In this document: piece after piece, positions 47,391 through 59,300 of the stretch
Layout: every line of letters begins with the position of its first letter
How positions within the stretch are numbered: the stretch's first letter is position 1
Assembly: GCF_004365705.1 (NCBI RefSeq)
Contig: NZ_SOBN01000002.1
Span: 558,001 to 622,000 of the forward strand
DNA from: Streptomyces sp. 846.5
GTDB lineage: Bacteria > Actinomycetota > Actinomycetes > Streptomycetales > Streptomycetaceae
Length of the DNA: 64,000 bases
Reading direction: 5' to 3'
Made by a program: the position numbers and the translations under genes
The notes under the pieces: generated by a model
The model's database searches: none
Seen by the model: the letters and a program-made list of their open reading frames with translations, nothing else
What the model was told of the DNA's origin: nothing

Positions 47391-50300
47391 CACGAAGGTG
47401 GCGACGACCGCGGGCAGTGCCGCCTCCGGCTGCCCGTCGGACATCTCGGCCAGTAGCAGCCGGGCGAGTTCGCCGCAGTTCGGGTAGTCGAAGACCAGGG
47501 TGGACGGCAGCCGCAGCCCGGTGATCTTGTTCATGCCGTTGCGCAGTTCGACCGCGCTGAGCGAGTCGAAGCCCAGGTCGCTGAAGGCCCGACCCGGTTC
47601 GACGGCCTCGGGGCCCTCGTAGCCGAGGACGGTGGCCACATAGCCGCGGACGACGTCGAGGACCGCGTCGGCGCGCTCGGACTCGGGCAGGTCGGCCACG
47701 TGCAGCCGCAGCATCGAGACCTCCTGGCCCGCGCCGTCCTTGGCCCCCGCGCTGGTGGCGGCGCGCAGCACGCGCTGTGCGTCGGCCAGTTCGAGCAGCA
47801 GGGCGCTGGGCCGCGATCCGCTGAACGCGGGGGCGAACCGGTCCCAGCCGAGGTCGGTGACGGCGACGCAGGTCTCTCCGTGGTCCAGGGCCTGGAGCAG
47901 CGCGGCGCAGGCCAGCTCCGGGGCCATGTCGTAGACACCGAAGCGGCGCAGTCGATCGCCGACCGCTCCGTCGCCCATACCGCCGTCGGCCCAGTGGCCC
48001 CAGGCGACGGCGGTCGCGGGCAGCCCGGCTGCCCGGCGCTGCAGGGCCAGCGCGTCCAGGAAGGCGTTGCCCGGTGCGTAGTTGCCCAGACCGGAGCCGC
48101 TGATGGTTCCGGAGGTGGAGGAGAACAGGACGAAGGCGGAGAGGTCCAGGTCCTTGGTCAGCTCGTGCAGGTTGAGCGCGCCGCCGACCTTCACCCGGAG
48201 CACCGGGTCAAGACGGCCCGCGTCCAGGGCGTCGATGACGCCGTCGTCCAGCGAGCCCGCGACGTGCAGCACCGCGTCCAGCGGGTACTTCGCGGGCACG
48301 GAGGCGAGCAGTTCGCGCAGCGACTCGCGATCGGAGACGTCGCAGGCGGCGATGGTGACCTCGGCTCCGAGCGCGTTCAGCTCGGCCGTGAGCTCCGCCG
48401 CGCCGGGGGCGTCCGCGCCCCGACGGCTGGTCAGCAGCAGGTGCTCGGCGCCGAGTCCGGCCAGCCAGCGGGAGACATGGCCACCCACCGCGCCGGTACC
48501 GCCGGTGACCAGCACGGTGCCGCGCGGACGCCAGCCGTCCTCCACCGGCGCGCTGCCCAGCGGGGCGCGCAGCAGTCGCCTGCCGAAGGCCCCGGAAGCG
48601 CGGACTGCTATCTGGTCCTCGCCGCGCGGGTCGGCCAGGACCGAGGACAGCCGCACACCGGCCCGGGTGTCCAGCGTCGCGGGAAGGTCCAGCAGACCGC
48701 CCCAGCGGTCGGAGTGTTCGAGTGCGGCCACCCGTCCCAGGCCCCAGATCAGCGCCTGGGGGGAGCTGGCGATCTGCTCGGGGTCGCTGACCACGACCGC
48801 GCCCCGGGTGCCGCACCACAGCGGCGCCTCGACCTTGAGGTCGCCCAGTGCCTGGATCAGCGACAGCGTCGCCGCCAGGCCGACCGGCACGGAGCTGAAC
48901 TCGGGATGCGGACGCTCCGCCAGCGCGAGCAGCGACAGCACGCCGTTGAGCGGCAGGTCACCGCCATCCTCGTCAAGGGCGGCGCGAAGCTGCTCGGCGA
49001 GGCTGCCACGGTCGGTGGCGGCATCGCCCACCTCGACCAGCCGGACCCGGGCGCCGTTGGCGTCCAGCGCCCGGCGGGCGCCCTCGACAAGCTCGCCACT
49101 GACAGTGCCGCCGACCTGATCGGCCGGGACGACCAGCAGCCAACTGCCGGACAGCGTGCCGGTTCCCTCCTGGGACAGCGGCGACCAGCCCACGGTGTAG
49201 CGCCAGTTGTCGAGAGTGGACTTCTCCCGGCTGTTGCGCCGCCAGCTGGACAGCGCGGGCAGCACCTCGCTCAAGGGTGCCTCGCCGCCCAGGTCCAGGG
49301 TCGCGGCGAGGGCTTCGAGGTCCTCCTGCTCGACCGTCTCCCAGAACGAGGTCTCCACGGTGTCGACCGTCTGCGCCCCGTCTGTCGCGACCGTGAGGTC
49401 GCGCAACTGCGGCCAGTAGCGACGCCGCTGGAAGGCGTAGGTCGGCAGGTCGACGGTCCGCGCGCCGGTGCCGGCGAAGACGCTGCGCCAGTCGACGTCC
49501 ACGCCCTGAGCATGAGCCTCCGCCAGCGAGGTCAGGAACCGGCCGAGGCCGCCCTGCTCCCGACGCAGCGTGCTCAGCACCACGGCCTCGGCGCCGACGT
49601 CGTCGATGGTCTCCCGCAGCCCGAAGGCCACCACGGGGTGCGGGCTGACCTCGATGAACGCACGGTTGCCGGCCTTCAGCAGGGCTCGGATCGCCTCCTC
49701 GAAGCGGACCGTCTGCCGCAGGTTGGTGTACCAGTACTCGGGGTCGAGTCCGGTGGTGTCCAACCACTGCCCGGTCACCGCCGACAGGAAGGGGATCTCG
49801 GCCGGTTGCGGCTCGATGCCGGCCAGCGCCTGCAGCACCTGCTCGCGGATCGGCTCTACCTGGCTGGAGTGCGAGCCGTAGTCGACGGAGACCTTGCGGG
49901 CCTGCACCCCGTCCGCGGTCAGCGCGTTGAACAACTCGTCCAGTGCTGCGGCGTCACCGGCGACGACCACTGAGGACGGTCCGTTCACGGCGGCGACCGA
50001 CAGCTGCTCCCCCCACGGCCGCAGCCGCTCGCGCACCTGCTCGACCGGCAGCGGGACGGACATCATGCCGCCGTTCCCGGCGATTGCGACGATGGCCCGG
50101 CTGCGTAGCGCGACCACGCGCGCGCCGTCCTCCAGGGACAGCGCCCCGGCGACGCAGGCCGCCGCGATCTCGCCCTGGCTGTGTCCGACCACCGCGGCCG
50201 GTTCGACGCCGTAGCTGCGCCACAGGTGGGCGAGCGAGACCATGACCGCCCACAGCGCGGGCTGGACCACGTCCACCCGGTCCAGGTCCGCCGCGTCCTC

Positions 50301-53300
50301 GTCGCCGCGCAGCACCGCCGTCAGCGACCAGTCGACGAACGGCGCCAGGGCCTGCTCGCACTGGGCCATCCGGTCCGCGAACACCGGCGACTCGGCCAGC
50401 AGTTGGCGGCCCATGGCGGCCCACTGCGCACCCTGTCCGGGGAACACCAGGACCGGCCCGGTGCTCACGTTCGCAACACCGCTCACGACATCGGTGACCA
50501 TCCGGTCCTCGGCGATGTCGAGCAGCCCTCGGTCCAGCTCCTCCCGGCTGGTCGCCAGGACCACGGAGCGGTACTCGAAGGCGGTGCGGGTGAGGGCCAG
50601 CGAGCGGGCGAGGTCGCCGAGCGCCAGCTCGGGGTTGGCCCGCAGGTGGCTGCGGAGCCGGGCGGCCTGCCCGCGGAGCCCGTCCGCCGTGCGGGCCGAG
50701 AGCAGTGCGGGCACCACCGGGAGCGCGGCGGCGGGGGCATCGGCGTCGGGGTCGACGGCCTCGTCCTGCTGGGGAGACTGCTGCGGGGCCTGCTGGATGA
50801 TGACGTGGGCGTTGGTGCCGCTCATACCGAAGGCGGAGACCCCGGCCCGGCGCGGGCGGCCGGTGTCCGGCCAGGTCACCGGCTCGGTCAGGAGCCGCAC
50901 GGCGCCGGCCGACCAGTCGATCTCGTGGCTTGGCTCCTCGGCGTGCAAGGTCTGCGGCAGGACGCCGTTGCGGATGGCCATGACCATCTTGATGACCCCG
51001 CCGATACCGGCGGCGGCCTGGCTGTGCCCGATGTTGGACTTGAGCGAACCGATCCACAACGGCCGGTTCTCGTCCCGGTCCTGGCCGTAGGCGGCGATCA
51101 GGGCCTGGGCCTCGATCGGGTCGCCCAGGGTGGTGCCGGTGCCGTGCGCCTCGACCGCGTCGACCTCGTCGGGCGTCAGTCGGCCGTTGGCGAGGGCGGC
51201 CCGGATGACCCGCTGCTGGGACGGGCCGTTGGGCGCGGTGAGCCCGTTGGAGGCACCGTCCTGGTTGAGCGCGCTGCCCTGGATGACGGCGAGTACCGGG
51301 TGGCCGTTGCGGCGCGCGTCGGACAGCCGCTCCACCACGACCATGCCCGCGCCCTCGGCCCAGCTGGCGCCCTCGGCCTGGGCCGAGAACGGCTTGCAGC
51401 GGCCGTCCTTGGCCAGTGCCCGCTGGCGGCTGAACTCGATCAGCGAGCCCGGGGTGGACATCACGGTCACCCCGCCCGCCAGCGCCAGCGAGCATTCGCC
51501 CTGGCGCAGCGCCTGCACCGCGAGGTGCAGCGCGACCAGCGAGGACGAGCAGGCGGTGTCGACGGACAGCGAGGGCCCCTCCAGGCCCATGACGTAGGAG
51601 ATGCGGCCGGAGAGCACGCTCGGCGAGTTGCCGGTGCCGATGTAGCCCTCGAAGCTCTCCTCGGCGTTGGTCAGGATGTTGATGTAGTCCTGGTAGGTCA
51701 CACCGGCGAAGACGCCGGTCAGGCTGCCGCGCACCGAGGTCGGGTCGATCCCGGCCCGCTCCAGCGCCTCCCACGAGGTCTCCAGCAGCAGCCGCTGCTG
51801 CGGGTCCATCGCGGTCGCCTCACGCGGCGAGATACCGAAGAAGGACGGGTCGAACTGGCTTGCGTTGTGCAGGAACCCGCCCTCGCGGGCGTAGCAGGTG
51901 CCGGGGTGGTCCGGGTCGGGGTGGTAGAGCTTCGCCAGATCCCAGCTGCGGTCGGTCGGGAACGGCGAGATGCCGTCGCCCTGACTCGCCACCAGGTCCC
52001 ACAGTTCCTCGGGAGTGCCGACCCCGCCCGGGTAGCGGCAGGCCATGCCGACGATCGCGATCGGGTCCTGGTCGACCGGGGTGAGCGAGCGCACCGGGAC
52101 GCCGCGGTCGGCCTGCCGGCCGAACAGCTCCTGGTCCAGGTGCCGGGCCAGTGCGAGCGAGGACGGGTAGTCGAAGACGAGCGTGGCAGGCAGCGCCACG
52201 CCGATCTCGGCGCTGAGCAGGTTGCGCAGTTCCACGGCGGTGAGCGAGGCGAATCCGAGGTCCTTGAAGACCCGGGTGGGCTCCACGTCCTCGGGCCCGT
52301 CGTAGTCGAGCACGACGGCGACCTGCTTGCGGACAAGGTCGAGCAGGACGCGCTGACGCTCCGCATCGGAACGTCCGGTCAGCTTCTGGATCAGACCCGA
52401 CTCGGCGCGCCCGGCCTCCGCGCGACGGCGGCGTTCGAGCTGCCGCGGGCTCTCGGCGCGCGGGGCGGCGAGCCCCGCATCGGTCGTCGCCGACTCGGTT
52501 TGAGCCGATGGGGCGGTGGCCGCCGGTGTGGTGACCTGGCGCAGCAGCATCGACCCGATCGCGATGACCGGACGGCCGCTGCCGTCCGCGGCCAGCAGCG
52601 AGAGGGAGTCGCCGCCGCGCGGGGTCAGCCGCACCCGCAGGGTGGTGGCGCCGTCCGCGAAGAGGGAGGCGTCACGCCAGGCGAAGAGCATCCGGCCGGC
52701 GGAGAGGTCCTTCAGCGTGCCCAGGCCCATCGGGTGCAGCGCGGCGTCCAGCAGCGCCGGATGCAGGCCGAAGCGTCCGGCCAGGGCCTGTGCGCCCTCG
52801 GGGAGGGTGACCTCCGCAAACACCTCGTCGGCCTGCTGCCATGCGGCAGTCAGGGCGCGGAATCCGGGTCCGTAGTCGAAGCCGTTCGCGGCGAGGCGGT
52901 CATAGACGCCGTCCAGGTCCAGCGGCTCGGCGTCGGCAGGCGGCCAGACCTCCAAGTCGGCGGTGTCCTGCGGCTGCTGGGTCGCGCCGGCGATCAGGCT
53001 GCCGCTGGCGTTCCGGGTCCAGTGGTCGCGATCGGAACCGTCGTCGGCGAGGGCGTCCGGGCGCGAGTGGATCGTGAGCGCGCGGGTGCCGAGCGCATCC
53101 GGCTCCTCGATCCGCACCTGGAGCCGGACCGATCCCCGGTCCGGTACCTGCAGCGGTGCCTCCAGGATCAGTTCGCGGACCTGGTCGCAGCCGATCTGGT
53201 CGCCCGCTACCACCGCCAGTTCGAGGAGCGCGGTGCTCGGGACGACGACCGTCCCGGCGATGCGGTGGTCGGCCAGCCAGGGCTGGGCGGCCAGGGAGAG

Positions 53301-56300
53301 ACGTCCCGTCAGCAGCAGCTCCGAGCTGTCGGCCATGGGAACGGCAGCGGCGAGCAGGGGGTGGTCGATCGGCACCAGGCCGATCGAGGCGGGGTCGCCG
53401 CCCGGGGGCGTCACCTCCAGCCAGTAACGGCGGCGCTGGAAGGCGTAGGTGGGCAGCTCCACGGTGCGGGCGCCGGTGCCGTCGAACAGCGCCGACCAGT
53501 GCACCTCCGTGCCGTGCGTGAACAGCGCGGCCACTGCGGACAGCAGCGCACCGACCTCGGCCCGGTCCTCGCGCAGGCCGGGCACCATGACTCCGCCGAC
53601 CTCGGACGCGGACACCGCCGCCATCGCGGTCAGCGTCCCGTCCGGGCCCAGCTCCAGGAACCGGGTGACGCCGTGCTGCTCAAGCTGCCTGATGCCGTCG
53701 GCGAAGCGCACCGCCTGCCGGACGTGCGACACCCAGTACTCCGGCGAGGCCAGTTCCGCTGCCGTGGCCAGATCGCCGGTGACGTTGGAGACGATCGTCA
53801 GATGCGGCACCTGGTAGTCCACGCTCTCCGCCACCTGGCGGAACTCGCGCAGCATCGGCTCCATGAGCGGGGAGTGGAAGGCGTGGCTCACCCGGAGCCG
53901 CTTGGTCCGGCGGCCGAGGGCCTCGATCCGGGCGGCGACCTCCAGGGTGGCGGCCTCCTCGCCGGACACCACGACCGCGTTCGGGCCGTTGAGCGCCGCG
54001 ATACCGACCCCGGTCCCGCGGCCTTCCAGCAGCGTCAGCACCTCGGCCTCGGAGGCCTCCAGCGCCACCACCGCCCCACCGGCGGGCAGCGCCTGCATCA
54101 ACCGACCACGCGCCACCACCAGACGGCAGGCATCCTCCAGCGACATCACACCCGCGACATGGGCGGCGGCCAGCTCACCGATGGAGTGGCCGAGCAGGTA
54201 GTCCGGCCGGATACCCCACGACTCCAGCAGCCGGAACATCGCCACCTCGACCGCGAACAGCGCGGGCTGCGCGAAGGCGGTGCTGTTCAGCAGCTCCGGG
54301 TCGGCATCCGCGTCCGCGCTCGTGCCGAACACCACGTCATACAGGGGGCGCTCCAACTGCCCGTCCACCTGGGCGCAGACGGCGTCGAAGGCCTCCGCGA
54401 AGACCTCGAACGCCTGGTAGAGCCCACGGCCCATGCCGAGCCGCTGCGAGCCCTGACCGGCGAACAGGAAGGCCGTCCGCCCCTCGAACCCGACCGCACC
54501 GGTGACCACCTGGGCGGCGGACTCCCCGGCGGCCAAGGCCGTCAGGCCGTTCAGCAGCTCGGCCCGGTCGGCTCCGACGACGACCGCGCGATGCTCGAAC
54601 ACCGACCGGGTGACGGCGAGCGAATGACCCACGTCAAGCGGGTCGGTGTCGGGCGCATCGGCCAGCCGCGCCAGCAGGCGCGCGGCCTGCGCCGACAGAC
54701 CCTCACGGCTTCGCGAGGACACCACCCACGGGACCGGCCCGGCGGCGCCGGCTCCCGGCTCCGGCGCGACGCGCTCCTGCTCCGGCGTGACGCCCTCCTG
54801 CTGCGGCGCCTGCTGGATGATCACGTGAGCATTCGTCCCGGACACGCCGAACGCCGACACTCCGACCCGGCGCGGACGGTCCTCCTCCATCGGCCAGTCG
54901 GTGTTCTCGGTCAGCAGCCGCACCTCACCGGCGGACCAGTCGACCTGCGACGAGGGGACCTCCGCGTGCAGGGTGCGCGGCAGCACACCGTGCCGCATCG
55001 CCTGCACCATCTTGATCACACCGGCGACACCGGCAGCCGCCTGGGCGTGGCCGATGTTCGACTTCAGCGACCCCAGCCAGAGCGGACGGCCCTCCAGCCG
55101 GTCCTGGCCGTAGGTCGCGAGCAGTGCCTGGGCCTCGATCGGGTCACCGAGCGTGGTGCCGGTGCCGTGCGCCTCCACTGCGTCGATGTCGCGCGGTGCC
55201 AGACCGGCGCCCGCCAACGCCTCGCGGATCACCCGCTGCTGCGAGGGGCCGTTCGGCGCGGTCAGACCGTTCGACGCACCGTCCTGGTTCACCGCACTGC
55301 CGGCCACGACCGCGAGCACGGTGTGCCCGTTGCGCCTCGCGTCCGAGAGCCGCTCGACCAGCAGCAGACCCACGCCCTCGGCCCAGCCGGTGCCGTCAGC
55401 CGCGTCCGAGAACGCCTTGCAGCGTCCGTCGACCGCGAGGCCGCCCTGAGCGCTGAACTCGACGAAGGCTCCGGGGTCCGCCATCACGGTGACGCCACCG
55501 GCCAGCGCGAGGTCGCACTCGCCCGACCGCAGCGACTGCACCGCCAGGTGCAGCGCGACCAGCGACGACGAGCAGGCCGTGTCGACGGTCACCGCCGGGC
55601 CTTCGAGGCCGAGCGCGTAGGCGACGCGACCGGAGAGCACGCTGCCGGAGATACCGGTCAGCAGATGACCGCCGAGACCGTCGGGCACCTCCTGCAGCCC
55701 GGAGCCGTAGCCCGAACTTCCGGCACCGATGAAGACTCCGGTGCGGCTGCCCCGGACCGTGCCCGTTTCGACCGCCGCGAGCTCGAAGGTCTCCCAGGCC
55801 ACCTCAAGCAGCAGGCGCTGCTGGGGGTCCATCGCGACCGCCTCGCGCGGCGAGATCCCGAAGAAGGCGGGGTCGAACTGGTGAGCGTCATGCAGGAAGC
55901 CACCCGTACGGGTGTGGCTCCGGCCGGCCGCGCCGCCCTCCGAGCCGTGCAGCGCGCCGAGGTCCCAACCGCGATCGGTCGGGAACACGGAGATCGCGTC
56001 GCGGCCTTCGACCACCAGCCGCCAGAGATCGTCCGGTCCGGCGACCTCGCCGGGCAGCCGGCAGCTCATGCCGACGATGGCGATCGGGTCGTCCATGACG
56101 CCAACCGCGTCCCGGGTGGGAGGCAGCACGGCGGCGCTCACGCCGAACAGGGCGTCGCGGAGGAATCCGGCCAGGTCCACCGGGGTGGGGTAGTCGAACA
56201 CCAGGGTGGCAGGGAGTTGCAGGCCGGTCTCGGCGTTGAGCCGGTTCCGGAGTTCCACCGCCGTGAGCGAGTCGAAGCCCAGGTCCCGGAAGGCTCGGCC

Positions 56301-59300
56301 GGTCTCCAGCAGAGTCGGATCGGCGTAGCCGAGGACCGAGGCGGCACGGGCGCGGACCAGATCAAGCAGGGCACGGTCGCATTCGATCATGGAGAGCCCG
56401 GCGAGGCGCTGCTGAAGCTTGCTGCCTCCCGGCTCAACGCCCGGTGTCAGAGCGACCTTGAGGGCGTCCTGGGCTTCGGGGAGGTCGGCCAGCAACGGAC
56501 TGGGACGGCCACTGGTGAACGCCGGCGCGAACCGCGCCCAGTCCACCTGCGCCACCACCACAGCCCCATCCCCGCACTCCAACACCCGCTGCAACGCCGC
56601 CACCGCCAACTCCGGCCGCAACGCCGGCAACCCACGCCGCCGCAAATGCTCCTCAGCACCCTCCGCCGACGCCATCCCACCCCCAGCCCACGGACCCCAC
56701 GCCACCGACGTCCCCACCAACCCCCCAGCCCGACGCCGCTCCACCAACCCGTCCAAGAACGCATTCGCCGCCGCATACGCCCCCTGCCCACCACTCCCCC
56801 ACACACCCGCAATCGACGAGAACACCACAAACCCGTCCAACTCCCGACCCCGCGTCAACTCATCCAGATACACCGCACCCAGCACCTTCGCCCGCAACAC
56901 CGAGGCGAAGCGCTCGGCCGTCAACCCGTCGATCACCCCGTCCTCGACCACACCCGCCGCATGCACCACCCCATCCACCGGATACCGCTCCAGCAGAGCC
57001 TCCACCGCCCCACGATCCGCCACATCACACGCCTCAACGACCGCCTCGACCCCCAGCCCCGCCAACTCCGCCACCAACTCCACAGCACCCGGCGCCCCCA
57101 GACCCCGACGACTCGTCAACACCAACCGCCCCACCCCGGCCCCCGCCAACCACCGCGCCACCCGCACACCCAACGCACCCGTACCACCCGTCACCAACAC
57201 CGTCCCACCCACACGCCACACCACACCCGAACCACCAGCACCCACAACCCGAGCCAACCGCCGCCCGAACACCCCGGACCCCCGCACCGCCACCTGATCC
57301 TCACCCGAACCACCCGCAAGCACACCCGCCAGGCGCCCCACCACCCGCCGATCCACCACCCCCGACACATCCACCAACCCACCCCACCGCTCCGGCACCT
57401 CCAACGCCGCCACCCGACCCAACCCCCACACCGACGCCTGCACCGGATCCACCACCCCATCCCAACCCCCCACCGACACACCACCACACGTCACCACCCA
57501 CAACCGACCACCCACACCCGCATCACCCAACGCCTGCACCAACACCAACGTCGAACTCAAACCCACCGGCACCACATCCCACCCACCCCCGGCAACCGCC
57601 AACAACGACACCACACCCACCACCGGCTCCCCACCCACCACCAACGCACGCAACCGCTCCGCCAACACCACCCGATCCACACCCAGCCCACACTCCACCG
57701 GGACGATCTGCGCCCCACTCGAAGCCAGCCCGTCCAGCACCGAGCCCACCCAGTCCGAGTCGACCTGGCCGGTGGGGACCACGACCAGCCACTTCCCGCT
57801 GAGCTGCGTCTCGCGGGCCGGGTTGACCAGCGCCTTCCACGTCACGCCGTAACGGTGGCTGTCGAGGGCGGACTGCTCGTTGCGCTGCTGACGCCACTGC
57901 GACAACGCCGGCACTACGGTGCCGAGCACCTGCTCGTCGAGTTCCAGGTCGGCGGCGAGGGATTCCAGGTCCTCGCGCTCGACGGCCTCCCAGAAGCGCG
58001 CATCGACCACCGAGACCCCCGCGGTCGCCTGCTCGGACGGCGCAGCAGGCGTGGGCCAGTAACGACCGTGCTGGAAGGCATAGGTGGGCAGATCCACCCG
58101 ACGCGCCCCCGCACCGGCAAACAGCGCCGACCAGTCCACCTCCACACCGTGCGCAAACAACCCACCCACCGCCGACAGCAGCACCGCCACCTCAGGCCGG
58201 TCCTTCCGACAGCTCGGAACCACGACAGCTTCCGCGTTCGCGAGGCACGCCTGCGCCATCGCGGTCAGCGTCCCGTCAGGACCCAGCTCCAGGAACCGGG
58301 TAACCCCCTGCACCACCAATTCCTCGACACCGTCCGCGAAGCGCACCGCCTCCCGAACGTGCGACACCCAGTACTCCGCCGAAGTCAACTCCTCGGCCGA
58401 GGCCAACCCACCCGTCACATTCGAAACGATCGCCAACTGCGGCTGCCCATACCCGACGCTCTCCGCCACCCGACGGAACTCCGCCAACATCGGCTCCATC
58501 AACGGCGAATGGAACGCATGACTCACCCGCAACCGCGACGCCTTCCGCCCGAGCGCCTCGATCCGCTCGGCGACCGCCAGCACGGCGGCCTCCTCACCGG
58601 AGACAACCACCGCGTGCGGCCCGTTGACCGCCGCGATGCCGACCTCGCCCTCCAGCAAGGGCAGTACTTCCGCCTCGGAGGCCTGCAACGCCACCATCGC
58701 CCCGCCACTCGGCAACGCCTGCATCAACCGGCCCCGCGCCACCACCAGACGGCACGCGTCCTCCAGCGACAGCACCCCCGCCACATGCGCCGCCGCCAAC
58801 TCACCGATCGAATGACCGATGAGGAAGTCCGGCCGGACACCCCACGACTCCACCAACCGGAACAACGCCACCTCGACCGCGAACAACGCCGGCTGAGTGA
58901 ATGCGGTGCCGTTCAGCCGCTCGGCGTCCTCCCCGAACACCACCTCGCGCAGAGGGAGTTCCAGTTCCCCGTCCACCTGGGCGCAGATGGCGTCGAAGGC
59001 ATTCGCGAACACATCGAAGGCCTCATACAACTCCCGGCCCATACCCAACCGCTGCGAACCCTGCCCCGCGAACAGAAACGCCGTCCGACCCTCGAACCCG
59101 GCATCGCCGGTCGCCACACTCGGCGAGAACTCCCCGGCCGCCAAAGCCTCCAGGCCCCGCAGCAGCTCGGTCCGGTCGTCACCGACCACAACCGCGCGAT
59201 GTTCGAATGCCGACCGCGTCGCCGCGAGCGAGTGGCCCACGTCGCGCGGGTCGAGTTCATCCCGCTCTGCCACCAAGGCCAGCAAACGCCCTGCCTGCGC

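Noticed and set aside
52080-56090. Missing KR in module Mc as an assembly collapse
   Set aside because: The linker between DH and ACP is a distinct, charged sequence rather than an abrupt join of two repeats, and the reading frame is intact across it.
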